Positions 38,669-48,159 are shown, numbered from the stretch's first letter. The stretch is 64,000 nucleotides of DNA from Mycolicibacterium neoaurum ATCC 25795 (GCF_000691525.1 NZ_JMDW01000012.1:1-64000); one strand, 5' to 3'. A program made the numbers and translations. The notes: generated from the letters alone by a model not told the origin.

Positions 38669-40515
38669 GACCGACTGCTTAGCAGGTCGACCACCTGTTG
38701 GGCCAACTCCTCCGGCGACTGATCGGGCGTCAGCCGCAGGTCCGGGTTCTTAGGCCGCTGGTAGGGGCTGTCGATCCCGGTGAAGTGGGTGATTTCACCA
38801 CGGCGAGCTTTAGCGTAGAGACCCTTCGGGTCGCGACGCTCGCAGTCCTCCAACGGGGTGTCGCAGAAGACCTCGAAGAAGTCGAAACCCTGCTCGGCGT
38901 GCACGGTGCGGGCGAGCTCGCGATGGGCTTCCAGCGGGCTGATCGCCGGCACCAGCACGATCTGACCGGAATCGGCGAGCAGCGTCGCGATATGGGCCAA
39001 CCGGCGCAGGTTCTCGGCCCGGTCGTCCATCGAGAAACCGAGGTCGGCGTTCAGCCCGTGGCGCAGGTTGTCTCCGTCGAGCACATAGGCCGGACGGCCC
39101 GCAGCCAACAGCTTCTGCTCCACGAGCATGGCCACCGAGGACTTCCCGGAGCCGGACAACCCGGTGAACCAGACCGTCGACCCCTTCGACAGTCGGTCAT
39201 CGGCGGTGACCAGGTTCTGGTGGCGCACCGCGTTCGGGCTGGCGGCCCGGTTGGCGGCCGGGGTGGTATCGCGCACCATGCCCGCCCCGACGGTGCCGTT
39301 GGTGTCCGGGTCGATCAGGATGAACGAACCGGTCGCCGGATTGCGCGAGTACTCGTCGAGCAGCAGCGGAACCTGGGTGCGGAGCGTGACGCGTCCGAGT
39401 TCGTTGAGCTTCAACGCCGTTGCGCTCTTGTCCCGGTGCAGCGTGTTGACATCGAGTCGGTAGTCCAGCGCCGACACCCGGGCCCGCGTGGTGCGGGTGG
39501 TGTGCTTGATGATGTAGTCGCGGCCGGGCTCCAACGCCGATCCGTCGGCCATCCAGCACACCGTCGCGTCGAACTCACTGGTGACATCGGGCTGATTGTT
39601 GGGCCTGGCGAGCATGTCACCGCGGGAGATGTCGATATCGTCGGCGAGGCTGATCGATACCGCCATCGAGGCGAACGCCTCGTCCACCGGTCCGGAGGGA
39701 CCGGCGATATCGGTGATGCGACTTGACTTCCCGGCGGGCAGCACCACGACCTCGTCGCCGACGCGCATGACGCCACCGGCCACCGTGCCCGCGTAACTGC
39801 GGTGATCGGCATGTTCACGGGTCTGCGGCCGGATCACGTACTGCACCGGGAATCGCACGTCGACCAGATTGCGGTCGCCGGCGACGTACACCTCTTCGAG
39901 ATGGTTCAGCAGGGCCGGGCCCTCATACCAAGGCGCCACGTCCGATTTGCTGACGACGTTGTCGCCGTTGAGTGCCGACATCGGGATGGTCGTGACATCG
40001 TGGATGTCCAGACGCGCGGCGAACTCGTGGAAGTCATCACGAATCTGGTTGAACCGCTCCTCATCCCAGTCGACAAGGTCCATCTTGTTGACCGCCAGCA
40101 CGATGTGCTGGATGCCCAGCAGCGAGGCGAGGAAGGCGTGCCTGCGAGACTGCTCCAGCAGGCCGTGGCGGGCGTCGACGAGCACGATCACCAGCTGCGC
40201 CGTCGAGGCACCGGTGACCATGTTGCGGGTGTACTGCACGTGGCCCGGGGTGTCGGCGATGATGAATTTTCGCTTGGCCGTGGCGAAATAGCGGTAGGCG
40301 ACATCGATGGTGATGCCCTGCTCCCGCTCGGCGCGCAGGCCGTCGGTCACCAAAGCCAGGTCGGTGTAGTCGTTTCCGCGTTCCTTGGAGGTCCGCTCGA
40401 CGGCGGCCAGCTGGTCCTCCATGACGGCCTTGGAGTCGAACAGCAGCCGCCCGATCAAGGTGGACTTGCCGTCGTCGACCGAACCGGCGGTGGCGATACG
40501 AAGCAGCGTTGCCAT
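38665..40515 (-). CDS. cysNC: bifunctional sulfate adenylyltransferase subunit 1 / adenylylsulfate kinase (CysN-CysC fusion)
   Basis: This 616-residue fusion has two parts. The N-terminal GTPase (about 1-430) has G1 AGSVDDGKST, G3 DTPGH and G4 NKMD. It stimulates ATP sulfurylase made with CysD. The C-terminal APS kinase (about 440-616) has P-loop GLSGSGKSS and LDGDNLRHGL, and makes PAPS. Mycobacteria characteristically carry this fusion, often simply called cysN. It lies 66 bases after the cysD stop and overlaps cysQ. Confidence 0.97.
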   Translation of the reverse strand: MATLLRIATAGSVDDGKSTLIGRLLFDSKAVMEDQLAAVERTSKERGNDYTDLALVTDGLRAEREQGITIDVAYRYFATAKRKFIIADTPGHVQYTRNMVTGASTAQLVIVLVDARHGLLEQSRRHAFLASLLGIQHIVLAVNKMDLVDWDEERFNQIRDDFHEFAARLDIHDVTTIPMSALNGDNVVSKSDVAPWYEGPALLNHLEEVYVAGDRNLVDVRFPVQYVIRPQTREHADHRSYAGTVAGGVMRVGDEVVVLPAGKSSRITDIAGPSGPVDEAFASMAVSISLADDIDISRGDMLARPNNQPDVTSEFDATVCWMADGSALEPGRDYIIKHTTRTTRARVSALDYRLDVNTLHRDKSATALKLNELGRVTLRTQVPLLLDEYSRNPATGSFILIDPDTNGTVGAGMVRDTTPAANRAASPNAVRHQNLVTADDRLSKGSTVWFTGLSGSGKSSVAMLVEQKLLAAGRPAYVLDGDNLRHGLNADLGFSMDDRAENLRRLAHIATLLADSGQIVLVPAISPLEAHRELARTVHAEQGFDFFEVFCDTPLEDCERRDPKGLYAKARRGEITHFTGIDSPYQRPKNPDLRLTPDQSPEELAQQVVDLLSSRS

Positions 40516-40581
40516 ATCAGCTGTGCTCTCTCTTCTTCGCGCAATTCACAACAACACCCGTCGCTTCGCTAGCCCTGGTCA

Positions 40582-41511
40582 TCAGAAATACCCCTCGCGC
40601 TTGCGGTCTTCCATCCCGGCCTCGGAGATCCGGTCATCGGCGCGGGTCGCGCCACGTTCGGTCAGCCGGGACACCGCGGTCTCGGCGATCACCTCGGCCA
40701 CGGTGCCGGCCAGCGACTCCACGCAGCCGGTGCAGGTGACATCGCCGACCGTGCGGAACCGCACCGTCTTCTCGATCACCGGTTCGTCCTTACGCGGCTG
40801 CATGAACTTGTGCACCGCCAGCAGCATCCCGTCGCGCTCGAACACCTGGCGCTGGTGGGCGTAGTAGATGGACGGCAGCGTGATCTTCTCGGCCCCGATA
40901 TAGGACCAGATGTCAAACTCGGTCCAGTTCGAGATGGGGAACGCACGGATGTGCTCACCCTTCTTATGCCTGCCGTTGTAGAGATTCCAGAGTTCGGGCC
41001 GCTGCGCCTTGGGGTCCCACTGGCCGAACTCGTCCCGGAAGCTGAACACCCGCTCCTTGGCGCGGGCCTTCTCCTCGTCCCGGCGGGCGCCGCCGAACGC
41101 GGCGTCGAACTTGTTCTCCCGGATGGCCCGTAACAGCGTGAAGGTCTGCATCGGGTTGCGCGACGGAATGGTCTCCACGACGCGACCGGCGTCGATATCG
41201 TCCTGCACCTTGGCCACCACCAGGCGCACCCCGTGCTCGGCCACCAGTTCGTCGCGAACCTGCAGGACCTCGTCGAAGTTGTGGCCGGTGTCGACGTGCA
41301 TCACCGGGAACGGCAACCGGCCCGGTGCGAACGCCTTGATCGCCAGGTGCAGCATGACGATCGAGTCCTTACCGCCGGAGAACAACAGCACCGGCTTCTC
41401 GAACTCGGCGGCGACCTCACGGATGATGTGGATGGCCTCGGCCTCCAGCGCGCGCAGATGGCTCAGCTCGTACCGGGCGGCGGCCGGGTCGAGGTCGGCG
41501 GAGGCCGTCAT
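40582..41511 (-). CDS. cysD: sulfate adenylyltransferase subunit 2
   Basis: This catalytic ATP sulfurylase subunit is 309 residues. The PP-loop is in VLLFSGGKDSIVMLHLA (about 45-60), with RRDEEKARAKER and the C-terminal VRFRTVGDVTCTGC. It makes adenosine 5'-phosphosulfate from sulfate and ATP. The ATG at 41511 has GGAG 5 bases upstream. It is the first gene of the sulfate activation operon, downstream of a strong sigma-A promoter. Confidence 0.97.
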   Translation of the reverse strand: MTASADLDPAAARYELSHLRALEAEAIHIIREVAAEFEKPVLLFSGGKDSIVMLHLAIKAFAPGRLPFPVMHVDTGHNFDEVLQVRDELVAEHGVRLVVAKVQDDIDAGRVVETIPSRNPMQTFTLLRAIRENKFDAAFGGARRDEEKARAKERVFSFRDEFGQWDPKAQRPELWNLYNGRHKKGEHIRAFPISNWTEFDIWSYIGAEKITLPSIYYAHQRQVFERDGMLLAVHKFMQPRKDEPVIEKTVRFRTVGDVTCTGCVESLAGTVAEVIAETAVSRLTERGATRADDRISEAGMEDRKREGYF

Positions 41512-41555
41512 CGCATCTCCATAAAGTTGGTAGATTTGACCAGAATTGCAAGCAT
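41508..41555 (-). CDS. possible 15-codon upstream ORF before cysD
   Basis: ATG at 41553-41555 opens a 15-codon frame (MLAILVKSTNFMEMR). Its TGA stop overlaps the cysD ATG by 4 bases (ATGA). TAATAC lies 6 bases before this ATG, so it could be translated as a leaderless ORF coupled to cysD. It has no Cys codons, unlike the poly-cysteine leader ORFs known in mycobacteria. The purine-rich GGAG inside it also serves as the cysD ribosome binding site. Expression is unproven. Confidence 0.35.
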   Translation of the reverse strand: MLAILVKSTNFMEMR

Positions 41556-41561
41556 GGTTGA

Positions 41562-41592
41562 GTATTAAACCGCTGCGATCCAGTGCTGTCAA
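41562..41592 (-). promoter_or_regulatory. cysD promoter
   Basis: The minus strand shows TTGACA (41587-41592), a perfect -35. A 17-base spacer leads to TTTAAT (41564-41569), or a 19-base spacer to TAATAC (41562-41567). It lies 50-80 bases upstream of cysD and is one of the best sigma-A matches in the window. Confidence 0.75.
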
Positions 41593-41606
41593 CGCCCCGC
41601 TGCGGT

Positions 41607-42962
41607 TCAGCTGCTGGTGACGTGGGCCCCTGCCGAACGGGGAAGCCGCACGACCTCGATCAGCGTGAGCCCCAGCATCAGGCCCAGTACCGGGAACGTC
41701 ATCGAATAGGACGCCAGCACGCTGACCAGCAGCGCGGCCACCGCGATGCCCAGCCCAGACGCCAACTCCTGCACCGAGGCATTGAGGGTGTTGGCGTGTG
41801 TGAGGTCGTCACCGTCCACATCGGCGAACGCCAGACTGTTGTAGGCGGTGAAGCCGATCGAGCGCAGCGCCCCGCTGATGTAGACGATGACGGCGATCAC
41901 CAGCACCGGCATCCCCGGCTGCACGAGGCCGAGCACCCCGAAGCAGACCACCGAGGCCACCCCGTTGACGATCAGCACGGTACGGATGCCGAACCGCCGC
42001 ATCAGCGGTGTGGTGATCGGTTTGATGGTCAGATTTCCCAGGAACAGCACCGACACCATCAAACCGGCGTGAAACGGCGTCCAGCCGAATTCCAGCACGA
42101 ACTTCAACGGCAGCAGGAACGGCACGGCCGTGATCACCATGCGGTACAGCGACCCGGAGGTGACGGTCAGGCGCAGGGTGCGCACCCGCAGCACCGGGAG
42201 CCTGATCAGCGGCGCCGCACTGGACAGTAGGTGCCGCACCGCCGAGACCAGCAGCACCACCGCCCCGAACCCGCAGGCACCGACCAACAGCCAGTTCGTG
42301 CCCGAGAGTCGGATGCTCTCCAGCGCGATCAGTCCCGCGGCGATACCGGTGCCGACCAACAGCAGCCCTGGCCAGTCGAGCCTGCCGGGCCGGGCCGCCG
42401 GTCCACCACGGATCAGCTTGAGCGCCAGAGCGAAACCGATCACACCGAGCGGGATGTTGACGATGAAGATCCACCGCCAACCACCGGCCGTCGCGATGGC
42501 ACCACCGATCGCCGGCGCCAGGACCGGCGCCGCGAGGGCGGGCCAGGTGAGCAGCGCGATGGCCCGGACCAGATCAGCTTTCGAACTGGCGCGCAGTACC
42601 GCCAGGCGCCCCACCGGGACCATCATCGCGCCGCCAACGCCCTGCAGCACCCGCATTCCGATCAGCATCGGTAACGATGTGCTCAGCGCACAGCCGGCCG
42701 AGGCCACGGTGAACACCACGATCGCGGCCAAGAAAACCCGCCGGATACCGAACCTGTCGGCCAGCCATCCCGTCGCCGGGATCAGCACCGCCACGGTGAC
42801 CAGATACGCCGACATGGCCACGTTGACGTCGACGGCCTCGACGCCGAACGACGCGGCGATCAGCGGGATCGCCGGTGCGATGATCGTCGCGTCGAGGATC
42901 TCCATGAACAGCGTCGCGGCGACCAGCAGCGCCATGGCGCGCGGAAAGGGCGGGGCTGTCAC
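41607..42962 (-). CDS. MFS transporter, multidrug efflux (DHA2/EmrB-like)
   Basis: The 451-residue integral membrane protein has about 12-14 hydrophobic helices. The MFS motif A is in GWLADRFGIRRVF after the second helix. The motif-C-like segment is ALAAPVLAPAIGGAIAT and the first helix has LDATIIAPAIPLIA, as in the DHA2 drug:H+ antiporters. The substrate is unknown. The start is GTG at 42962. It is separated from the upstream glycosyltransferase gene by a strong hairpin and so may have its own promoter. Confidence 0.9.
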   Translation of the reverse strand: MTAPPFPRAMALLVAATLFMEILDATIIAPAIPLIAASFGVEAVDVNVAMSAYLVTVAVLIPATGWLADRFGIRRVFLAAIVVFTVASAGCALSTSLPMLIGMRVLQGVGGAMMVPVGRLAVLRASSKADLVRAIALLTWPALAAPVLAPAIGGAIATAGGWRWIFIVNIPLGVIGFALALKLIRGGPAARPGRLDWPGLLLVGTGIAAGLIALESIRLSGTNWLLVGACGFGAVVLLVSAVRHLLSSAAPLIRLPVLRVRTLRLTVTSGSLYRMVITAVPFLLPLKFVLEFGWTPFHAGLMVSVLFLGNLTIKPITTPLMRRFGIRTVLIVNGVASVVCFGVLGLVQPGMPVLVIAVIVYISGALRSIGFTAYNSLAFADVDGDDLTHANTLNASVQELASGLGIAVAALLVSVLASYSMTFPVLGLMLGLTLIEVVRLPRSAGAHVTSS

Positions 42963-42995
42963 GGCAGAAATCTAGCCGCTGCGTCCCCTCCCCCG

Positions 42996-43056
42996 CGCGA
43001 GCAGACGCAAACCTGCCGATGCTTGCGCAGTATCGGCAGGTTTGCGTCTGGTCGCG
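42996..43056. terminator. perfect 19-base hairpin after the glycosyltransferase cluster
   Basis: CAGACGCAAACCTGCCGAT (43002-43020) pairs perfectly with 43032-43050 around an 11-base loop. The pairing extends five more bases (CGCGA/TCGCG) past a single G/G mismatch. It begins a few bases after the stop of the family 39 glycosyltransferase gene on the minus strand. It should terminate that operon before the MFS gene. A dispersed repeat origin is possible. Confidence 0.75.
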
Positions 43057-43058
43057 GG

Positions 43059-44939
43059 TCAGGGTTGCAGGTCGTACACCTGCACCCCGTCGACGTCCAC
43101 GGCGGTGAAGTTCTGCTCCACCCATCCGGTGATCTGGGTCGCCGCGCCATCGCGCTGCTCCCGATGCATCCCGAACGGCTCGGTGAGGAAGTAACGCACC
43201 TCCCCGTCGGCCACGTACTGCTGGAACTGCTGCAGCGTCGGTGAGTTGTCCCCACCGGAGAAGCCGCCGACCGCCATGATCGACGCACCGGACTTGAGCT
43301 CCAGGTCCCCAGCCAGCATCGAGCCGACCGTCGCGGCGGCCCAACGGTTGTCGAGCCCGGTCACCATCTGCGCGAGCGCGGTGTCGTCGATATGCGCACC
43401 CATCCGGCCCGGCCTGCCAGGTCCGTCGGGTGCACCCGGGAAGGCCATATCGCGCTGGAGCGCGGGCCCGGCGGTGGCCATCGGGCCCCCGCTACCGCCG
43501 TCGGCGACCGTCGCCACCGACCAGGCGATGCTGCCACCAGCTCCGGCCAGCAGTGCCGCCGCCACGATCGCGACGCCGGCTCGGCCGAACCTCTGCACGC
43601 CGACGGCGATGGCCACCGCGAGCACCACCGAGGCGACCAGCACCGTCCACCGCACCGCAGGCCACCAGTCCGCATGCCGAGCCAGCAACGCAAATGCCCA
43701 TCCGCCGGTGCCGGCCAACCCGAGGGCCAGCGTGATCCGTGCCGCGAGATGAGCTCGGCGCTGCCACAACTGGGCCACCGAAATCCCCACCAGCGCAGCC
43801 ACGGCCGGGGCCAGCGCCACGGTGTAATAGGGATGGATGGTGCCGTCCATGAAGCTGAACACGACACCGGTGACCAGCAGCCAGCCACCCCACAGCACCG
43901 CCGCCGCGCGCACCGGATCAGTGCGCACGGCCCGTCGCGTCACCCAGAGCACAGCGACAAGCCCGATCAGGGCCGCAGGCAACAGCCAGGACGCCTCGGT
44001 ACCCATCGCCGAACCGAACAATCTGCTGATTCCCGGCTGACCGCCGAAGAACTGATGCATCTCGGCACCGGAACCGCCCGGTCCCGCATCGTGTCCGCCG
44101 CCCGGCTGACCCCGACCGACGATGCGATCGATACCGTTGTAACCGAAAGCCAACTGCAGCAGGTTGTTATCGGTCGAGCCACCGATATAGGGCCGGGAAT
44201 CGGCAGGCCACACGCTGACCAACGCGATGTACCAGCCCGCGGAGACGATCATGGCGCCCGCCCCGGCGAGCAGCGACGTGACGCGCTTCCAGAACGGGAT
44301 GGGCGCGGCGATCAGGAACACCAGCGCCAGTCCCGGGACCACCAGGAAGGCCTGCAGCATCTTGGTCAGGAAGGCGAACCCCAGGGCGGTGCCGGACAGC
44401 GCCACCCAGCGGGTGCTGCCGCCCTCGGTGGCCCGCACCATGCAGTATGCGGCGACCACCAGCAGCAGCACCAACAATGCGTCGGGGTTGTTGTAGCGGA
44501 ACATCGCCACCGCGACCGGGGTGATGGCCAACGCGGCGCCGGCGATCAGGCCGGCGGCCGCACCGGCGCTGCGGCGAACGGTGCAGTAGAGCACCGCGAC
44601 TGCGGCCACGCCCATCAACGCCTGCGGTAGCAGCATCGTGAATTCGTTGAACCCGAACAGCCTGCCGGACAGTGCCATCACCCACATCGCCGCGGGGGGC
44701 TTGTCAACGGTGATGGCATTACCGGCATCGAGCGAACCGAACAGCCAGGCCTTCCAATCCTGGGTTCCCGCCTGCGCCGCCGCGGCGTAGAAGCTGTTGC
44801 CCCACCCGTTGGATCCCAGCCCCCACAGGTAGAGCACCGCGGTGCCGGTCAGCAGGGCCAGCAGGCCGGGACGTTCCCAGCGGGTGCGCGGGCTGTCCGG
44901 CTCGGTGGTGGCACTCGGTTCTTCGACGGTCAATGTCAT
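43059..44939 (-). CDS. glycosyltransferase family 39 / ArnT-like membrane protein (first paralogue)
   Basis: The 626-residue protein has about 12-13 membrane helices. The N-terminal catalytic loop NSFYAAAAQAGTQDWKAWLFGS, followed by ITVDKPPAAMWVMALSGRLFG, is typical of actinobacterial family 39/ArnT-type enzymes that use a polyprenyl-phosphate sugar outside the membrane. A soluble C-terminal domain (about 500-626) contains a Gly/Met/Pro-rich stretch and SIMAVGGFSGGDNSPTLQQFQQYV. The closely related second paralogue is two genes upstream, with a GT2-GtrA fusion between them. The acceptor is unknown. Confidence 0.88.
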   Translation of the reverse strand: MTLTVEEPSATTEPDSPRTRWERPGLLALLTGTAVLYLWGLGSNGWGNSFYAAAAQAGTQDWKAWLFGSLDAGNAITVDKPPAAMWVMALSGRLFGFNEFTMLLPQALMGVAAVAVLYCTVRRSAGAAAGLIAGAALAITPVAVAMFRYNNPDALLVLLLVVAAYCMVRATEGGSTRWVALSGTALGFAFLTKMLQAFLVVPGLALVFLIAAPIPFWKRVTSLLAGAGAMIVSAGWYIALVSVWPADSRPYIGGSTDNNLLQLAFGYNGIDRIVGRGQPGGGHDAGPGGSGAEMHQFFGGQPGISRLFGSAMGTEASWLLPAALIGLVAVLWVTRRAVRTDPVRAAAVLWGGWLLVTGVVFSFMDGTIHPYYTVALAPAVAALVGISVAQLWQRRAHLAARITLALGLAGTGGWAFALLARHADWWPAVRWTVLVASVVLAVAIAVGVQRFGRAGVAIVAAALLAGAGGSIAWSVATVADGGSGGPMATAGPALQRDMAFPGAPDGPGRPGRMGAHIDDTALAQMVTGLDNRWAAATVGSMLAGDLELKSGASIMAVGGFSGGDNSPTLQQFQQYVADGEVRYFLTEPFGMHREQRDGAATQITGWVEQNFTAVDVDGVQVYDLQP

Positions 44940-44968
44940 TGGTGTCGGTCCTCAGCTCGTGGAATGGA

Positions 44969-46189
44969 TCAGCGACGGGGGTGGAACACCCAGCCGCGCA
45001 ACAGGACGAAGCGGGCGGCGGTGGCTATGAGGTTGGCGGCCACCAGCACGGTGGTCTCCACCACCTTGCCCGGATGCTCGGCGATCGCGTGCAACCCGGC
45101 CAGCGAACCGCTGGTGATCGCCAGCGCGACAGCGAAGACGATCAACCCTTCGACATGATGACGGGCAACGGCTTTCGATCCACGGACACCGAAGGTAAAC
45201 CGCCGGTTGGCGGCGGTATTGCCGATCGCGGTGATCAGCAACGCCGCGAAGTTCGCCAGTTGCGCACCGAAGAGTGGATGCAGCACCAGGAACAGCACCA
45301 GGTAGGCGACGGTGGACAACACGCCGACCCCGGCGAATCGGACCGCCTGCCGCAACAACGACCCAGGTGAAGCAGCCCGTCGGGAACCAAGCTGCGCGGC
45401 AATCGAATTGATCGGGATGCTGCCTCCGGCGAACCCGCGCAACAGCCGCCCGATACCAAGCAGGTCGGCCTTCGCGGTCGCCACAATGTCGACACGGCTG
45501 TCCGGATCGTCGACCCAATCCACCGGCACCTCGTGGATCCGCAACCCGCTGCGTTCGGCGAGCACCAACAGCTCGGTGTCGAAGAACCACCCGGTGTCAC
45601 GGACATGGGGCAGCAGCTGACGGGCGACATCGGCCCGGATCGCCTTGAACCCGCACTGAGCATCCGAGAAATGCGCACGCAGAGTCGATTTGAGTATCAG
45701 GTTGTAGCAACGTGAGATGAACTCGCGCTTGGCCCCGCGCACCACCCGCGAACTGCGGTTGAGCCGGGTGCCGATGGCCAGGTCGGAGTGCCCGGATATC
45801 AGCGAGGCGATCAGCGGTGCGAAGGCGGCCAGATCGGTGGACAGGTCCACATCCATGTAGGCCAGCACCGGAGCATCCGAGAGTGACCAGACATGGTGAA
45901 GGGCCCGGCCGCGACCCTTCTGCTCGAGCCGGACGACCCGCACACCGGGGAGTTCGGCGGCCAGCTCCGCCGCGATGCGCGGGGTGTCATCGGTGCTGGC
46001 ATTGTCGGCGATGGTGATCCGCACAGGAAAGGTGAAGCTGTCCTGTAGGTGCTGGTGCAGCCTGCGTACCGATCTCTGCAGTGCTGCCTGCTCGTTGTAC
46101 ACCGGGACCACGACGTCGACGACGGGGACGTCGGTATCGCGACCGACCTGGACGGCGCTGGGGAGCGCGATGGAGACGGTGTCTGTCAT
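44969..46189 (-). CDS. bifunctional GT2 glycosyltransferase / GtrA membrane protein
   Basis: This 406-residue fusion has a DPM1-like GT2 domain (about 20-250) with VVVPVYNEQAALQRSVRRL and the metal-binding AYMDVDLSTDL. A C-terminal GtrA-type domain with four membrane helices (about 285-400) follows. Such proteins make a polyprenyl-phosphate sugar and help it across the membrane, where GT39 enzymes use it. The flanking family 39 genes fit this exactly. ATG at 46189 (MTDTVSIALPSAV) gives the normal start. Confidence 0.9.
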   Translation of the reverse strand: MTDTVSIALPSAVQVGRDTDVPVVDVVVPVYNEQAALQRSVRRLHQHLQDSFTFPVRITIADNASTDDTPRIAAELAAELPGVRVVRLEQKGRGRALHHVWSLSDAPVLAYMDVDLSTDLAAFAPLIASLISGHSDLAIGTRLNRSSRVVRGAKREFISRCYNLILKSTLRAHFSDAQCGFKAIRADVARQLLPHVRDTGWFFDTELLVLAERSGLRIHEVPVDWVDDPDSRVDIVATAKADLLGIGRLLRGFAGGSIPINSIAAQLGSRRAASPGSLLRQAVRFAGVGVLSTVAYLVLFLVLHPLFGAQLANFAALLITAIGNTAANRRFTFGVRGSKAVARHHVEGLIVFAVALAITSGSLAGLHAIAEHPGKVVETTVLVAANLIATAARFVLLRGWVFHPRR

Positions 46190-46244
46190 GTACCCATCGT
46201 CGGATCTCAGGGTGTGCCGCCGGTGGGACCGACCTGTGTGCACG

Positions 46245-48107
46245 CTATGAGTCCGTCAGGTCGTAGATGACGGTGCCGCCAACGGTAACCGGCGCGTAAC
46301 TACGGTGTACCCAGGCGGTGATATCGGCCGCGTCGTGGCTGCCCGCGTGGTCACCGCGGCCGCCCATCATGTGCGCGTCGATGAAGTAGTGAATCCGGCC
46401 GTCGGCCACCAACTGCTGGAAACGGTCGAGGGTCGGCGCGGGATCGGTGCCGTTGAAACCCCCCACGGCCAGCACCGGCACGTCGGCGGCCAGTTGGTAA
46501 CCAGCGGCGTTGGTCGAGCCGACCACCGCGGCCGGCCAGGTGTAACGGTCGGCATCGTCCTTCAGCCGGGCGACGAGGTCGGGTCCGGGTGTCGGGGCCG
46601 CGAACAACCCGCCCCCGAACGGTGGTGGACCCCCGCGACCGCGACCACCGTCACCGGGCTCGTCCGGCGGCGGACCCGGGAAGGATCCGCCGAACGGCGG
46701 GCCGGAGTGGGCGGGACCCACCGACGGGACCGCGCCGGTGTGCGGGGTCGCCGCGGTGGCGACCGAGTATGCGACGGGCCCGGCGAGCGCACACGCGACG
46801 CCCAGGACGGCCGCGACCGGCGCGAGCGTGCGCGTCATCACCAGCACCACCGCGATCGCGCCCGTCACCACGATCAGCCACCGTAACCATGGCAGCCAAT
46901 CCGGCAGCCGGGCCAGGAGCACGAAGGCCAGACCCGCCGTGGCCGCCACCATGGCGGCCATCACCAACCGGCACCACAGTTGGCTGCGGTTGCGCCACAA
47001 CAGATCTGCACCGATGGCGGCGCAGGCGGCCACCGCGGGCGCCAGCGCGACGGTGTAATACGGGTGCACGATACCGTTGGCGAAGCTGAACACCCCGGCC
47101 GTCACCACCAGCCAACCGCCCCAGACGATCAGCGTCGTCCGCGCCGGGTCGGTGCGGGGCGCGCGTCTGCACACCACGAATCCCGCGACCATGCCGATCA
47201 GCGCCGCGGGCAGCAGCCAGCCGATCTCGGCACCCATGCCAGGACCGACCAATCGCGCCCAGCCCACATCGAAATTCGGGTTGCCCAATCCGCCGGCCTG
47301 TGCGCCGGTCAACCGGCTCACACCGTTGTAGCCGAGGGCGAGTTCGACGATGCTGTTGTGTTGCGAGCCACCGATATACGGTCGCTCGGCGGCGGGCCAC
47401 AGTTCCACCAACACCAGATACCAACCGCCGACCAACACCAGCGTCGCCGTTGCCGCGGCCAGCCGCCGCAGTCGCGTCCACAGCGGAACCGCCGCGCACA
47501 CAAGGTAGGTGACCGCGAAGGCCGGCAGTACCAGAAATGCCTGCATCATCTTGGCGAGGAAGGCGAATCCGCACAGCGCACCGACGCCCATCAACCACCA
47601 GCGTCCGGCCTCGGGCTCGCAGGCGCGCTGCACACAGTAGGCGGCGGCCACCAACAGCAGCACCAGCAGGGCGTCGGGATTGTCGAAGCGGAACATCAGC
47701 GTGGCCACCGGCGTCACCGCCAGGGCCGCGCCGGCCAACCAGGCGGCTACCGGGCCGCCGACCCGCCGCACCGACGCGTAGAGCAGCGCCACCGACGCGA
47801 CGCCCATCAACGCCTGCGGCACCAGCAGCGACCACGAGTTGAATCCGAAGATCCGCGCCGACAGGCCCATCACCCACAGTGCTCCGGGCGTCTTGTCGAC
47901 GGTGATGGCGTTGGCCGGGTCACTGGACCCGAACAGCAACGCCGTCCAGTTCTGGCTTCCCGCCTGTACGGCGGCGGCGTAGAACGTGTTGGCCCAGCCG
48001 TTGACCGACAGATTCCACAGGTAGAGCGCTCCGGTGAGTACCAGCAGGGCACCAAAGGCAATTCGTTGCGGGGCAAGGCGTTGCGGGGCGATCCGGACGG
48101 CAGTCAT
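46245..48107 (-). CDS. glycosyltransferase family 39 / ArnT-like membrane protein (second paralogue)
   Basis: The 620-residue protein is clearly homologous over its length to the other family 39 protein in the cluster (NTFYAAAVQAGSQNWTALLFGS; ITVDKTPGALWVMGLSARIFGF). It also has a C-terminal soluble domain with a Gly/Pro-rich linker (DEPGDGGRGRGGPPPFGGG) and VLAVGGFNGTDPAPTLDRFQQLV. The ATG at 48107 is chosen. One at 48116 is also possible. It lies 52 bases after the histidine kinase stop, so it probably belongs to the same transcript. Confidence 0.88.
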   Translation of the reverse strand: MTAVRIAPQRLAPQRIAFGALLVLTGALYLWNLSVNGWANTFYAAAVQAGSQNWTALLFGSSDPANAITVDKTPGALWVMGLSARIFGFNSWSLLVPQALMGVASVALLYASVRRVGGPVAAWLAGAALAVTPVATLMFRFDNPDALLVLLLVAAAYCVQRACEPEAGRWWLMGVGALCGFAFLAKMMQAFLVLPAFAVTYLVCAAVPLWTRLRRLAAATATLVLVGGWYLVLVELWPAAERPYIGGSQHNSIVELALGYNGVSRLTGAQAGGLGNPNFDVGWARLVGPGMGAEIGWLLPAALIGMVAGFVVCRRAPRTDPARTTLIVWGGWLVVTAGVFSFANGIVHPYYTVALAPAVAACAAIGADLLWRNRSQLWCRLVMAAMVAATAGLAFVLLARLPDWLPWLRWLIVVTGAIAVVLVMTRTLAPVAAVLGVACALAGPVAYSVATAATPHTGAVPSVGPAHSGPPFGGSFPGPPPDEPGDGGRGRGGPPPFGGGLFAAPTPGPDLVARLKDDADRYTWPAAVVGSTNAAGYQLAADVPVLAVGGFNGTDPAPTLDRFQQLVADGRIHYFIDAHMMGGRGDHAGSHDAADITAWVHRSYAPVTVGGTVIYDLTDS

Positions 48108-48159
48108 CACCCTCATCGTGGCGACGGTCGCTACGCGAACGATTTGAGCCTGCTGTGCC

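Noticed and set aside
41508..41555. Cysteine-rich attenuator ORF before cysD
   Set aside because: The small frame that exists has no Cys codon, so the known poly-cysteine attenuation mechanism is not supported. It is reported only as a possible coupled ORF.
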